Shown here: positions 43,968 to 53,900 of the stretch, one piece after another
How the letters are laid out: each line of letters opens with the position of its first letter
How positions within the stretch are numbered: the stretch's first letter is position 1
NCBI GenBank assembly: GCA_965198715.1
Contig: CBDAPV010000001.1
Span: 1 to 64,000 of the forward strand
From: RH-AL1 sp965198715
GTDB lineage: Bacteria; Pseudomonadota; Alphaproteobacteria; Rhizobiales; Beijerinckiaceae
Reading direction: 5' to 3'
Length of the DNA stretch: 64,000 nucleotides
The notes under the pieces: model-generated
The model's input: the letters and a program-made list of their open reading frames with translations, nothing else
Told to the model about the DNA's origin: nothing
The model's database searches: none
Program-made: the position numbers and the translations under genes

Positions 43968-45606
43968 CTTCGTTGACCTGGATCGGGTAGTCGTAGGGCT
44001 CGAAGTCGACGATCGGCGGCCGGACGAAATTATGCGTCGGCGGCGGCGACGACGTCGTCCACTCGAGCCCGCGCGCGTCCCACGGGTTCGCCGGCGCCTT
44101 CTTGCCGAACCACAGCGACCACAGGAGGTAGACCATCGGGAAGATGTAGCCGGCGGCGAGGATGGTCGAGCCGGCCGAGGACAGGATGTTCAGCAGCTGG
44201 AACTCGTGCGGATACACGTGATAGCGCCGCGGCATCCCGAGATAGCCGAGGATGAACTGCGGGAAGAAGGTGACGTTGAAGCCGAGGAAGATCAGCAGCG
44301 CCGACACGCGGCCCCAGGCCTCGTTGTACATGCGCCCGGTGAACTTCGGCCACCAATAGTGCAGCCCGCCGAGGAAGGCGAGCATGGTGCCGCCGACCAT
44401 GATGTAATGAAAATGCGCCACCACGAAGTAAGTGTCGTGGACGTGCTCGTCGATCGCCAGCGTCGCCAGGAAGAGCCCGGTGAGGCCGCCCAGCACGAAG
44501 ATGCCGATATAGCCCATCGCGAACAGCATCGGCGTGTCGAGCCTGAGATCGCCTTTGTGGATCGTCGCGGTCCAGTTGTAGACCTTGACGGCCGAAGGCA
44601 CGGCGACGGCGAAGGATAGAAACGAGAAGGTCAGCGAGGCATAGGCCGACTGCCCGTTGACGAACATGTGGTGGCCCCACACGAAGAAGGTGATCGAGGC
44701 CAGGGCGATCGTAGCGTAGCAGATGAACCGGTAGCCGAAGATCTTCTTGTGGCTGAAGGCCGGCACGATCTCCGAGATGACGCCCATGCCCGGCAGCACC
44801 ATGATGTAGACGGCAGGGTGCGAGTAGAACCAGAACAGGTGCTCGAACAGCACGGGGTCGCCGCCGAGCGCGGGATCGAACACGCCGATGCCGAAGGCCC
44901 GTTCCATCACGAGCAGGATCAGCGCCATGGTGATGACCGGCGTCGCCAGCAAAAAGATCAGGCTGGTGGCATAGAGCGTCCACACGAAGATCGGCATCCG
45001 GAACCAGCCCATGCCCGGTGCGCGCATCGTGTGCACCGTGACGACGAAGTTGAGCCCGGTCAGGATGGAAGAGAAGCCGACGATTATGACGCCGATGAGC
45101 GCCGGCACCACCCAGGTGTTGGAGAAGGTGGTCGAGAACGGCGCGTAGAAGGTCCAGCCGGTGTCGACGCCGCCGATGACCACCGCCAGCAGGGTAAAGA
45201 AGGCGCCCGTCATGAAGACGTACCAGCTCGTCAGATTGAGCCGCGGGAACGCCACGTCCTTGGTGCCGATCATCAGCGGCAGCAGGAAGTTGCCCATCGT
45301 CGCCGGGATCGACGGAATGAGGAAGAACCACACCATGACCACGCCGTGGATGGTGAAGAGCTTGTTGTAGGTGTCGTTGGTGAAGATCTGCCCGTCGGGC
45401 ACCACCAGGGCGAGGCGCACCAGGCCGGCCGCGACCGATCCGATGACGAAGAAGCCCGTGATCGAGATCAGAAAGAGGATGCCGATGCGCTTGTGGTCGA
45501 CGGTGAACAGCCACGAGCGCAGCGTGTGTCCGGAGTGCAGGTAGTCCTTGGGTCGCCCGATCGTGGAGGGCGGCGGCAGATGCTCGCGAAAGGCGACGTC
45601 CGTCAT
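43960..45606 (-). CDS. ctaD: caa3-type cytochrome c oxidase subunit I (A2-type)
   Basis: A 548-residue catalytic subunit with twelve membrane helices. Heme and copper ligands are visible: FTIHGVVMVWF (heme a His), FYSHPAVYIMVLPG (CuB His cross-linked to Tyr), GHHMFVNG (paired CuB His) and DEHVHDTYFVVAHFHYIM (heme a3 and heme a His). The usual glutamate of HPEVY is replaced by alanine while the preceding Tyr-Ser is present, the hallmark of A2-type oxygen reductases. The start is set by an ATGA overlap with coxB. It lies in one operon with Alternative Complex III. Confidence 0.95.
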   Translation of the reverse strand: MTDVAFREHLPPPSTIGRPKDYLHSGHTLRSWLFTVDHKRIGILFLISITGFFVIGSVAAGLVRLALVVPDGQIFTNDTYNKLFTIHGVVMVWFFLIPSIPATMGNFLLPLMIGTKDVAFPRLNLTSWYVFMTGAFFTLLAVVIGGVDTGWTFYAPFSTTFSNTWVVPALIGVIIVGFSSILTGLNFVVTVHTMRAPGMGWFRMPIFVWTLYATSLIFLLATPVITMALILLVMERAFGIGVFDPALGGDPVLFEHLFWFYSHPAVYIMVLPGMGVISEIVPAFSHKKIFGYRFICYATIALASITFFVWGHHMFVNGQSAYASLTFSFLSFAVAVPSAVKVYNWTATIHKGDLRLDTPMLFAMGYIGIFVLGGLTGLFLATLAIDEHVHDTYFVVAHFHYIMVGGTMLAFLGGLHYWWPKFTGRMYNEAWGRVSALLIFLGFNVTFFPQFILGYLGMPRRYHVYPHEFQLLNILSSAGSTILAAGYIFPMVYLLWSLWFGKKAPANPWDARGLEWTTSSPPPTHNFVRPPIVDFEPYDYPIQVNEGG

Positions 45607-46559
45607 TGGCTGGCCTCCTTGGTGGTGCCGAGCGACGTTATGTACGAGACGATGCGGATCAGGTCGTCCTCCGCGATCTTGCCCTTGTAGGCCGGCATGT
45701 TCTGCTTGTAGCCGGCGATCTTGTTGTCGTCCGGGTTCAGGATCTTGTCGCGGAGGTAGCTCTCGTCCGCCACCAAGGTGCCGCCCGTCTCCAGCGGCAC
45801 AGGCTTGCCGAAAAGGCCGACGAGCGAGGGCGCCTTCACCGTCGAGCCCTGCTGGTGGCAGCCCGAGCAGCCGTAGGACTGGAACAGCGCCTCGCCCGCC
45901 GCCACCGTGGTGGTGCCCGACGAGGTCTGGCCCAGCCATTTCTGGTAGTCGGCCGGCTTCATGATCGTCAGCGTGCCGTCCATCTCGCTATGGTCGGTGC
46001 CGCAATACTCCGAGCAGAACAGGTGGAAGGAGCCGACCTTGTTGGCCTTGAACCACAGCTGCGTGTAGCGCCCGGGGATCGTGTCCATCTGGATGCGCAG
46101 CGCGGGAATGTAGAGCGCGTGGATGACGTCCTGCGAGATCATCCGGATCACCACGGGCTGGCCTTCCGGCACGTGGAGGTCGTTGATCTCGGACTGGCCG
46201 CCGGGGTGCTGGAACTTCCACATCCACTGGCGCCCGATCGCGGTGATCTGCAGCGCGTTGGCCGGCGGATTGTTCTGGTGCGAGAACAGCAGCGCGCCCC
46301 AGACGAAGAAGACCAGCGTGAGGAAGAACGGGATCAGCATCCACGACAGCTCGATGGCGACGCTGCGGCTCTCGTCCGTCTCGCGGTTGACCTTGCGGCC
46401 GCTGCGGTATTTGAACGCGAAATAGGTGATCCCGACGAAGATCGGCACCGTCAGCAGCAGCGTGATCGCCGTGAACGCCAGGATCAGGTAGTCGGCCTGC
46501 GTGGCGACGTTCGAGGCCGCTTCCGGCCAGATCGCGAGCGCGTTGTCGGAGCCGTTCAT
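45603..46559 (-). CDS. coxB: caa3-type cytochrome c oxidase subunit II with fused cytochrome c
   Basis: A 318-residue protein. Two N-terminal membrane helices (LILAFTAITLLLTVPIFVGI, then LIPFFLTLVFFVWGALLF) are followed by the periplasmic cupredoxin domain with the CuA site CSEYCGTDHSEM, then a C-terminal cytochrome c domain with heme motif CSGCH and distal-methionine region NMPAYKGKI. The fused cytochrome identifies a caa3 enzyme able to receive electrons directly from a partner complex, here probably ActA/ActE. There is no N-terminal lipobox. Confidence 0.95.
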   Translation of the reverse strand: MNGSDNALAIWPEAASNVATQADYLILAFTAITLLLTVPIFVGITYFAFKYRSGRKVNRETDESRSVAIELSWMLIPFFLTLVFFVWGALLFSHQNNPPANALQITAIGRQWMWKFQHPGGQSEINDLHVPEGQPVVIRMISQDVIHALYIPALRIQMDTIPGRYTQLWFKANKVGSFHLFCSEYCGTDHSEMDGTLTIMKPADYQKWLGQTSSGTTTVAAGEALFQSYGCSGCHQQGSTVKAPSLVGLFGKPVPLETGGTLVADESYLRDKILNPDDNKIAGYKQNMPAYKGKIAEDDLIRIVSYITSLGTTKEASQ

Positions 46560-46596
46560 CGGGTCGGCCTCTCGTATAGTCGGTCGAGGCTCGGCA

Positions 46597-47313
46597 TCAT
46601 GGCTTCGTCCCCGGCGCCGACAGCTGGGTGACGTTCGGCGCGACCGCGTTGGCGTTGCCCTCGCCCTGGACGCGGTTGGCCGGCTTCTCCTGCACGATGA
46701 CGGCGTTGTAGGCCGGCAGCGCCGGCTGCGGCGCGTCGGATCCCTTCGGCCCGGCGGCATCGGCCTGCGCCGAATCGTCGAGCGGCTTGCCGATCACCTG
46801 CTGGATCGCCCGCTCGATAGGGATGTGTGCGCTCTTGTGGTCGGAACCGTTCCAGCCGTAGGTCGTCAAGCGTTGCGTCTGCTGCATGAGCACCGCGTCG
46901 ATATCACGATAGGGCTCGGCTTGCAGGTGCGGCAGCGGTGGCATGATTGGCGCGCTCTGCTGAGCGGTGAGATCGCTGTTGGGCTCCTGGTAGAAGGCGT
47001 CGAAACGCGAGTAGGCGTAGAAGACGGCCGCCACCGAGCCGATCATGAGGGTCAGCGAGACTGCGATGATCTTGACGAGCGAGCTGACCCTGGCATCCTT
47101 GACGTCGTAGCCGCTCTCGCGCGACTCCGCATCGGGACCGCCGGCGGGCTCGCCGCGGCCGGAGGTTTCCTCGTCAGGGGGCACGGTCTCGGGCACGATG
47201 GTCGTCTGGCCCTTGGCGTTGGGCTTGTGCCCGAACACCGCCGCCGCACCGACAGCGGCGGCTGCCGCCCCGGCGGCCAGACCGATCGCGATCTTCTTGT
47301 CGCGCTCACTCAT
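46597..47313 (-). CDS. Unrecognised membrane protein within the act-cox operon
   Basis: A 238-residue protein. It has a short alanine-rich hydrophobic N-terminus (KKIAIGLAAGAAAAAVGAAA), a charged linker, one clear transmembrane helix (IIAVSLTLMIGSVAAVFYAYS, about residues 80-100) and a periplasmic domain of about 135 residues with YRDIDAVLMQQTQRLTTYGW and a proline-rich end. The start overlaps the actF stop as ATGA, so it is translationally coupled to complex III genes, and coxB follows after 37 bp. I do not recognise the family. Position suggests an accessory subunit or assembly factor linking the two complexes. Confidence 0.7.
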   Translation of the reverse strand: MSERDKKIAIGLAAGAAAAAVGAAAVFGHKPNAKGQTTIVPETVPPDEETSGRGEPAGGPDAESRESGYDVKDARVSSLVKIIAVSLTLMIGSVAAVFYAYSRFDAFYQEPNSDLTAQQSAPIMPPLPHLQAEPYRDIDAVLMQQTQRLTTYGWNGSDHKSAHIPIERAIQQVIGKPLDDSAQADAAGPKGSDAPQPALPAYNAVIVQEKPANRVQGEGNANAVAPNVTQLSAPGTKP

Positions 47314-48395
47314 CGTTGTCGCGCCCGCTGATGAAGGAGCTCCCGTGCTGGACGGCCGCCCAGCACGATGGCGCAGATGGCGCCCAGGCCGCCGACGACG
47401 ATCAGGAACGCCAGCACCAGTCCGACGCCAGCGAAGGTGAAGCTGCCGCGCGGGCAGGCCAGGCAGGTGAGATCGAAAAAGGCGACGAGCAGCACGGCTC
47501 CCAGCGCGAGGAGGGCCGGCTCCCGCATCGCCGCGAGCGGCGCAGGGATCAGTACGACGTAGGCCGCCACCAGCAAGAGCGGCACGCCTGTCACGAAGAT
47601 CGGGCCCAGCGCGCCGACCCAGCGCGTCTGGTACCAGACGATCTCCTTGGGCAGGTTGGCCGACCATATCACCAGATATTGCGAGAACTGGATGAAGGCG
47701 GCGAGGAACAGCACGGCGAGCAGGGCCGCCAGCACCGGCCGCTCCGGCACCGCCCTCTCGGTCACGAGCACCAACAGGGACGCGGCCGCCAGCGCGAAGC
47801 TGGCCTGCGCGGCAACGACCAGCAACCCGTAGGCCGAGGACACGAAGGCCATGTCGAGCGACATCCACCAATCGTAGGCCGCGAGCGTGCCGATGACAGC
47901 ATGTACGGCTAAACCGGCGGCGGCGATGGTGCGGTGCCGCGATGACGGCGGCGCCGGACGCACGAAGAACAGCGCCAGCAGCACCCAGAGCACGAGATAG
48001 ACGACGCTGCGAGTCCCGAATGAGCCGGGCGTGTACCATTGCTTGGCGAAGCCCTTGAGCGGCTCGGCCGAAGCTGCCACCAGATGCGAGCCCGTCGGCC
48101 ATGGAAAGATGGCGGAAAGCTCGAACAGCACGGGAAGGATCAGCAGCGCCAGCACCGGGAGCGAGGCCAGCAGCACCCGCAGTGCCGTCGCGGCCGGCGT
48201 TTCGGCGGCGCCGACAAGATCGCGCACCATCAGTACCGGAAGGGCGCCGAGCGGCAGCGACACGGCGACCAGCCAGCCGGCGAAGTAGCCCTGGGCGGTG
48301 ACGCTCCAGCCGGCGCCGACCGCGACGGCGACAACGGCGACGAGAGCGGCGACCCACACCGCGCCGGCGATTGCCAGGGGAGACCGCCGCGTCAT
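47310..48395 (-). CDS. actF: Alternative Complex III subunit ActF
   Basis: A 361-residue polytopic membrane protein with about ten helices and no cofactor motif, as expected for ActF, a relative of ActC/NrfD. Features include GSHLVAASAEPLKGFAKQWY between helices and AYDWWMSLDMAFVSSAYGLL in the fifth to sixth helix. In ACIII it forms, with ActC, the membrane core and may carry a proton path. It overlaps actE by four bases upstream and the unknown gene by four bases downstream. Confidence 0.9.
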   Translation of the reverse strand: MTRRSPLAIAGAVWVAALVAVVAVAVGAGWSVTAQGYFAGWLVAVSLPLGALPVLMVRDLVGAAETPAATALRVLLASLPVLALLILPVLFELSAIFPWPTGSHLVAASAEPLKGFAKQWYTPGSFGTRSVVYLVLWVLLALFFVRPAPPSSRHRTIAAAGLAVHAVIGTLAAYDWWMSLDMAFVSSAYGLLVVAAQASFALAAASLLVLVTERAVPERPVLAALLAVLFLAAFIQFSQYLVIWSANLPKEIVWYQTRWVGALGPIFVTGVPLLLVAAYVVLIPAPLAAMREPALLALGAVLLVAFFDLTCLACPRGSFTFAGVGLVLAFLIVVGGLGAICAIVLGGRPARELLHQRARQR

Positions 48396-48934
48396 GGGAC
48401 TCCCTTGTCGATCTTGATCTTCTCGTCCGGCGAGAGGTCGGCGACGACCGGCTGCTGCGACAGCTGCAGCGCGCGGATGTAGGCGGCGACCGCCCAGCGG
48501 TCGGCCGAAGTCACGCGGTCGGCGTAGGAGTACATCGCTCCCTTGCCGTCGGTGATGACGTCGTAGAAGTGCTGCGCCTTGGCCTTCATCAGCCTGTCGT
48601 CGGTGAACTTCGGCGGATGCGGGAAGCCGCGCTGCACGATCATGCCGTCGCCCGCGCCGGTCAGTCCGTGGCAGGGCGTGCAGAAGATGTCGAACTGCTG
48701 GTGCCCGCGTTCGACCAGCGCCGCGGTGATCGTGCGCGGCTGCGGCACCGGCTGGTTGGGCTCGTCGCGCGGCACGGTGCCGACGACGGGAAGCTGCATC
48801 GCCGTCTTGCCGGGCAACACGTCGTTGCGGTCCCAGGTCAACACCTTCTTCTGCGCGTACATGTTGGCATCGCCGCAGCCGGCCGAAGCCAGGGCGGCGG
48901 CCAGTGCCGCGAGGAGGATCGCGAGGCGCCTCAC
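48392..48934 (-). CDS. actE: Alternative Complex III monoheme cytochrome c ActE
   Basis: A 180-residue lipoprotein cytochrome. The signal ends in lipobox SAGC (LASAGCGDANMY). The heme c site is FCTPCHGLTGAGDG and GKGAMYSYADRV probably supplies the axial methionine. In ACIII this subunit passes electrons from the pentaheme subunit to the terminal oxidase. The GTG start overlaps the actD stop (GTGA). Confidence 0.93.
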   Translation of the reverse strand: MRRLAILLAALAAALASAGCGDANMYAQKKVLTWDRNDVLPGKTAMQLPVVGTVPRDEPNQPVPQPRTITAALVERGHQQFDIFCTPCHGLTGAGDGMIVQRGFPHPPKFTDDRLMKAKAQHFYDVITDGKGAMYSYADRVTSADRWAVAAYIRALQLSQQPVVADLSPDEKIKIDKGVP

Positions 48935-49509
48935 CGTTTCACTCGCGACACGGCGAGGGGGCGCTCGGCGAGCGCCGCCAGCGCGCGCTCGATCGCCGCG
49001 GCGTCGAACGTCGAGAAGTCGCTCGCCGTCGGCGGCGCGACCGTGAGGAAGAAGCGGTCCTGCGAGGCGCGCAAGAAGCCGGGAATGTTGAACGAGGGAT
49101 GATTCAGCGTCGGCAGACGGCACAGGAAGGTCCAGTTGAAGAAGACCACCAGCGCCGCCGTGAGCACGGCGAAAGAGACGCTCGGCACGATGAAGGCCGG
49201 CCAGCTGACCAGCGGCCGGCCGCCGATGTCGAACACGTAGCTGACGGCGGTGGCGTAGATGCACATGCCCATCATCAGCGCGAAGCCGAGGACAACGCCG
49301 CCGAGCGCCATGAAGGACGGGACCGAGCGATGCGTGCGGCCGATCGCTTCCATGGCTCCCGGCACCGGAACGGGCGAGTAGATCTCGAGCCGCCCGAAAT
49401 CCTTCGGCCGCAAGGCGCGAGCCGCGGCCAGCACCGCGTCGGGCGAGCCGAACTCGGCGGCGATGCCGAAAAGCGGCGGATCGCCGTCGTGCGAATGCGG
49501 CGCGCTCAC
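48931..49509 (-). CDS. actD: Alternative Complex III subunit ActD
   Basis: A 192-residue protein of the DUF3341 family with two membrane helices (FMALGGVVLGFALMMGMCIY and FIVPSVSFAVLTAALVVFF) and soluble ends. The N-terminal part FGIAAEFGSPDAVLAAARAL and the C-terminal TFDAAAIERALAAL match ActD proteins. It is a structural subunit of ACIII without cofactors. The GTG start overlaps the actC stop. Confidence 0.92.
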   Translation of the reverse strand: MSAPHSHDGDPPLFGIAAEFGSPDAVLAAARALRPKDFGRLEIYSPVPVPGAMEAIGRTHRSVPSFMALGGVVLGFALMMGMCIYATAVSYVFDIGGRPLVSWPAFIVPSVSFAVLTAALVVFFNWTFLCRLPTLNHPSFNIPGFLRASQDRFFLTVAPPTASDFSTFDAAAIERALAALAERPLAVSRVKR

Positions 49510-50939
49510 GCCCGCCTCCAGCGCGCCCGCTGCGCCAGCCGCCGCGTACCCACGATCGAGAGCAGGGGCAGGTAGCGGAAGGCCAGCAGCATCAGCGCCA
49601 CGAAAAGCCCGATCGACCCCACGAAGGTGGCGATGCCCCAGAAGTCGCCCTCGTAGGCATGCGCCGACGAGGGCAGGAAATCATGCTGCAGCGTCACCAC
49701 GATGACCATGAAATGGTCGCCGAACATGCCCATCGCGACGAGCAGCCCGACAAGGAACAGGGCGGTGCCGGAGCGCCGCGCCGCCAGCAGCCAGAACAGC
49801 TGCGGCGGCACCAGCGAGGCGAACAGGATCAGCCAGAACGCCCACGCCTGGTTGCCGAAGAGGCGGCGGTGCAGCACGGCGAGGTCGAACCTGTCGCCCC
49901 CGAGCAGCGTGGCGAAGATTTCGGCCGCGTAGCAGTAGAGATTGAGCAGGCTCAGCACGAGCAGCAGCTTGGCGAGCGTATCGAGGTGGCGCGGCGTGAT
50001 CAGGTCGCCGAGGCCGAAGACGCCGCGCAGCAGCACGGTCATCGCGGCGATGAAGGCGACGCCCTCGAAGATCGCGCCGAGCAGGAAGGCGATGGGCAGC
50101 AGCGTGTCGTGCCAGCCGGGCTCGACCGAGCCGGCGAACATCACCGCCGCCCCGGTCTGCAGCGACACCACGAGGATCACGCCGAGCAGGGCGATGATTC
50201 GATAGGCCTGCGACCAGCGCAGCCAATGCAGCGCCGAGCCGCGCCAGCCCAGGGCGACGATGCCGTAGAGCTGGGCGCGCAGCCGCCCGGTGGCGCCGCC
50301 CACCTTCTCCGCAGGCCCGATACGTTCCACCGCGCGGTCGCGCAGCGTCGCGAGGTCCGGAATCATGCCGATGTACCAGAAGGCGATGGCGACGCCGAGG
50401 AACGAGATGATGTCGACGGCGTCCCAGAACAGCGGCGAGCGGAATTGCGGCCACAGGTCGAAGGTGTTGGGATAGGGCAGATTCCAGTAGAAGAACCAGG
50501 GGCGCCCGAGATGGATGATCGGGTAGACGGCGGCGGCCGCCGCGGCTACCAGCGACAGCGTCTCGGTAATGCGGTTGACCGCGGAGCGCCATTGCGCGTC
50601 GACCAACATGAAGGCCGCCGAGACGAACAGCCCGCCGGAGGCGACGCCAATCCACCAGTCGTAGCTGACGATGTCGAGCGCCCAGGTCACGGGCACGTTG
50701 TTGCCCCACACGCCGACGCCCTGAGCGAACAGCCAGATGAGGGCGATGCCGAGCAGGCCGACCAGGCCCATAGAGGCGGCGAAGGCCAGCCACCATCGCC
50801 GCATCGGATGGGTGAAAGCGATCTCGGCAACCTCGCCGCCGATCGTGTCGAAGGTCTGGCCCTTGCCGATGAAGTCGCGGGCGATGAGGTGGGCCGGGCG
50901 GCCGGGCTCGAGGTCGCTGCTGGGGGTGACGCTGGTCAA
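49506..50939 (-). CDS. actC: Alternative Complex III quinol-binding subunit ActC (NrfD family)
   Basis: A 477-residue integral membrane protein with about ten helices of the NrfD/PsrC fold. Conserved parts are ALDIVSYDWWIGVASGGLFV, NRITETLSLVAAAAA and YPIIHLGRPWFFYWNLPYPN, which lie near the quinol site facing the periplasm. It oxidises quinol and hands electrons to the iron-sulfur part of ActB. The start is a TTG at 50939, two bases after the actB stop, with AAGGAGG just upstream inside actB. Confidence 0.94.
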   Translation of the reverse strand: MTSVTPSSDLEPGRPAHLIARDFIGKGQTFDTIGGEVAEIAFTHPMRRWWLAFAASMGLVGLLGIALIWLFAQGVGVWGNNVPVTWALDIVSYDWWIGVASGGLFVSAAFMLVDAQWRSAVNRITETLSLVAAAAAAVYPIIHLGRPWFFYWNLPYPNTFDLWPQFRSPLFWDAVDIISFLGVAIAFWYIGMIPDLATLRDRAVERIGPAEKVGGATGRLRAQLYGIVALGWRGSALHWLRWSQAYRIIALLGVILVVSLQTGAAVMFAGSVEPGWHDTLLPIAFLLGAIFEGVAFIAAMTVLLRGVFGLGDLITPRHLDTLAKLLLVLSLLNLYCYAAEIFATLLGGDRFDLAVLHRRLFGNQAWAFWLILFASLVPPQLFWLLAARRSGTALFLVGLLVAMGMFGDHFMVIVVTLQHDFLPSSAHAYEGDFWGIATFVGSIGLFVALMLLAFRYLPLLSIVGTRRLAQRARWRRA

Positions 50940-50941
50940 GC

Positions 50942-53900
50942 TCAGCCCTCCTTGCCGACGCCGGCCGCCGGTGCCAGCTCGGCGAGATAGGTGGTGCGTG
51001 GGCGAACGTTAAGCTCGCCGAGCAGGTCGTAGTTGCGCGGGTCCTTGCGGGCGGCGACGACAGCGCTCTTGGGATCGGCAAGGTTGCCGAAGGTGATCGC
51101 ACGCGTCGGGCAGGCGGTCTGGCAGGCGGTCTGCACCGCGCCGTCGGCGATCGGCTGGCCGGACTTGTCGGAATCGATGCGCGCCTCGGCGATGCGCTGG
51201 ACGCAGTAGGTGCACTTCTCCATCACGCCGCGCGCCCGCACCGTCACCTCGGGATTGTTGCGCAGCTGCACCGAGGGCGACTGCCCGGAGGTGTATTCGA
51301 GATAGTTGAAACGGCGCACCTTGTAGGGGCAGTAGCCCGAGCAGGCGCGGGTGCCAACGCAGCGGTTGTAGACCATGAGGTTCAGCCCCTCGTGGTCGTG
51401 CAGCGTCGCCTCCACCGGGCAGCCGACCTCGCACGGCGCCAGCTCGCAATGCATGCAGGGTACCGGCTGGAAGTGCGTGTCAGGATCGTCGAGCCCCTGG
51501 CCCTCGCTCCTGGCCCCGCTTTTGGCCGAAGAATAGTAGCGATCGATGCGCAGCCAGTGCATCGCGCGTCCCAGCGCCACCTGATCCTTGCCGACGACGG
51601 CGATGTTGTTCTCGCTCTGGCAGGCCACGATGCAGGCATTGCAGCCGGTGCAGGCATCGGTATCGATCACCATGCCCCAGGCCCGCGCCTCGTTGTAGTC
51701 GGCGGGCTTCGTGTCCTCCGGCTTGGTCACCGCGCCGTAGAGGCTGCGATCCTCCCTGTGCTCGCCCGGAGGCACCGGCTCGCCGACGCGGGCGACGCGC
51801 ACAAAGTCGTGGCCCTCCATCGTGTTATGGTCCTGCGTCGTCGCGAGCACGACCTTGCGGCCGGTCTTGGCGAGCCGGGCTCCCGCGAGCAGCCAGGGCT
51901 GGTCTCTGGTACGCAGCGGATTGGCGTCGTAGCCGAGCCCGTCGAAGATCATGTCGGGCGCGTTGCGACCATAGCCGAGCGTCAGCGTCACCGTGCGCTC
52001 GGCCTGCCCCGGTAGGATCCAGGCGGCGCCCTCGATCTTCGTCTCGCCGGAGACCACGGTGACGATGTCGCCGTTCACCATCTGGAGCTTCTCGGCGAGC
52101 TTCGGGCTGATCGCGACGACGTTGTCCCAGGTCACCTTGGTCAGCGCCTTGGGCAGCTCCTGCAGCCAGGCGCTGGCCGCGTAGGAGCCGTCGCGGATGG
52201 TCGAATCAGGACGGAAGATGACGTTGATGCGATCCGGTCGCACATCGAGCGGCGGCCCGACCGGTACGGCGCCCTGGCCGGCGGCGGTCACGGTCGCTTC
52301 CTTGGCCGAACTGTCCGACCAGAAACCCTCGGTCAAAGCCTTGCGCCAGTTCGGCTCGAACGCGTCCGCCTGCTGCGCGCCTTGCCAGTAGGCCTTGACG
52401 ATGACGAGGCCGCCGCGCGCCTGCGGCTCGAACAGGAGCGACAGGATTTCCGCCGCGGTGCGGCCCTCGAACAAGGGCCGGATCATCGGCTGGATCAGGC
52501 TCGCGGTGCCGTCGACGGCGCGGGCGTCGCCCCAGGATTCGAGCGGATGGGCCAGCGGCAGGTGCCAGTCGACCCGGATCGCGGTCTCGTCGATGTAGTG
52601 GCCGGCGTGGATCTTGAGGGCGACCTTGTTGAGCGCCTGCGCGAAATCGGAGGATCCCGGCATCTCGTAGACCGGGTTGGCGTCGAGCATCAGCAGGGTC
52701 GACACCTCGCCCCTGCCCATCGCCTCGACCAGCGAGTCCGCCGTCTCGGCCTGCGGCAGCACGGGCTCGGCGTAGGTGACGGTCGTGCCGATGTTGCCGA
52801 GAGCGGCATTGAGGCGGTGCACTGCCTCGATCACCGCTGCCGGTTGGGTCGCGCTCGCGGTGACGATGCTCGCTCCCTTGGCCGCGGCGAGCGCCCGCGC
52901 CGCGCGCGTCACCCACGCATTGATCCTAGCGTCGGGATGAGCTTCGGCCCCGTCCGCGGCCAATCCGCCCGTGGCGGCCGTCGCGACGAGGTCGACGAGA
53001 TGCGCCATCTCGTCGGGCTCGACGGCGACGTGATAGTCGGCCTTGGCGCTGGTGAGGCTCGGCGTCGAGGCCGCGGCGTGGAGCGTCAGGAGAGCGCCTT
53101 TGGCCGCCGAGGTCCGGCGCGCCTCCATGTAGCGGCGCGACAGGCCGACCTGCGCTGGACCGTTGTCCAGGACATCGCCCTCGAAGGCGACGACAACCTT
53201 GGCTTTGTCAAAATGCAGCCGCGTGTCGACACGCTGGCCGAACACCGCCTGGCTCGCCGCCTCCAGCGCCGGAGCGCCCAGGGACGAGGCCATGTGCCAC
53301 TTGGCCTGTGGCATCTCCTTCATGAGCGCCTGGATCAGCGCGATGGTCGAGGGTGACGTGATCGTGCCGGTGAGCAGCCGGAAGCCCTTGCCCGCATCGG
53401 CCTTGGACGCCGCGACCTGGCCGAGCATCTGGTTGCGGAACGTGTCCCAGTCCGAGATGCGGTTGAGGTAGCGCACCGTCTGCGAGCGCGCGGGGTCGTA
53501 GAGGCCCAGCACCGAGGCTTGGCCGAAGATGTCGGTGCCGCCGAGGCTCCACGGGTGGCGATCGTTGCCCTCGATCTTGATCGGCCGTCCGTTCGTCGTC
53601 GTCACGGTAATGCCGTTGGCGAAACCGTCGATCAAGGTCGTCGAGGCGTAGGTCAGCGTGGCGCTGGCCTCGATGCGCTCGGGCTGGCGGACGTAGGGCA
53701 CCTCATATTGGCGGCCGTCCTCGACGTCGTCGCAGGCGGCGAGGCCCATCATCGCGAAAGAGGCGGCCATGACCTTGAAGAAGCCGCGCCGGTCGGGTCC
53801 GACGGCAAGGTGCGCCGCCGCCGGGTACTCGCGCCCGACGAAGCGGCGGAAGGCCGGCGTGTCGGCTATCGCCTCGAGGCTCTTCCAGAACACCGGCGCC

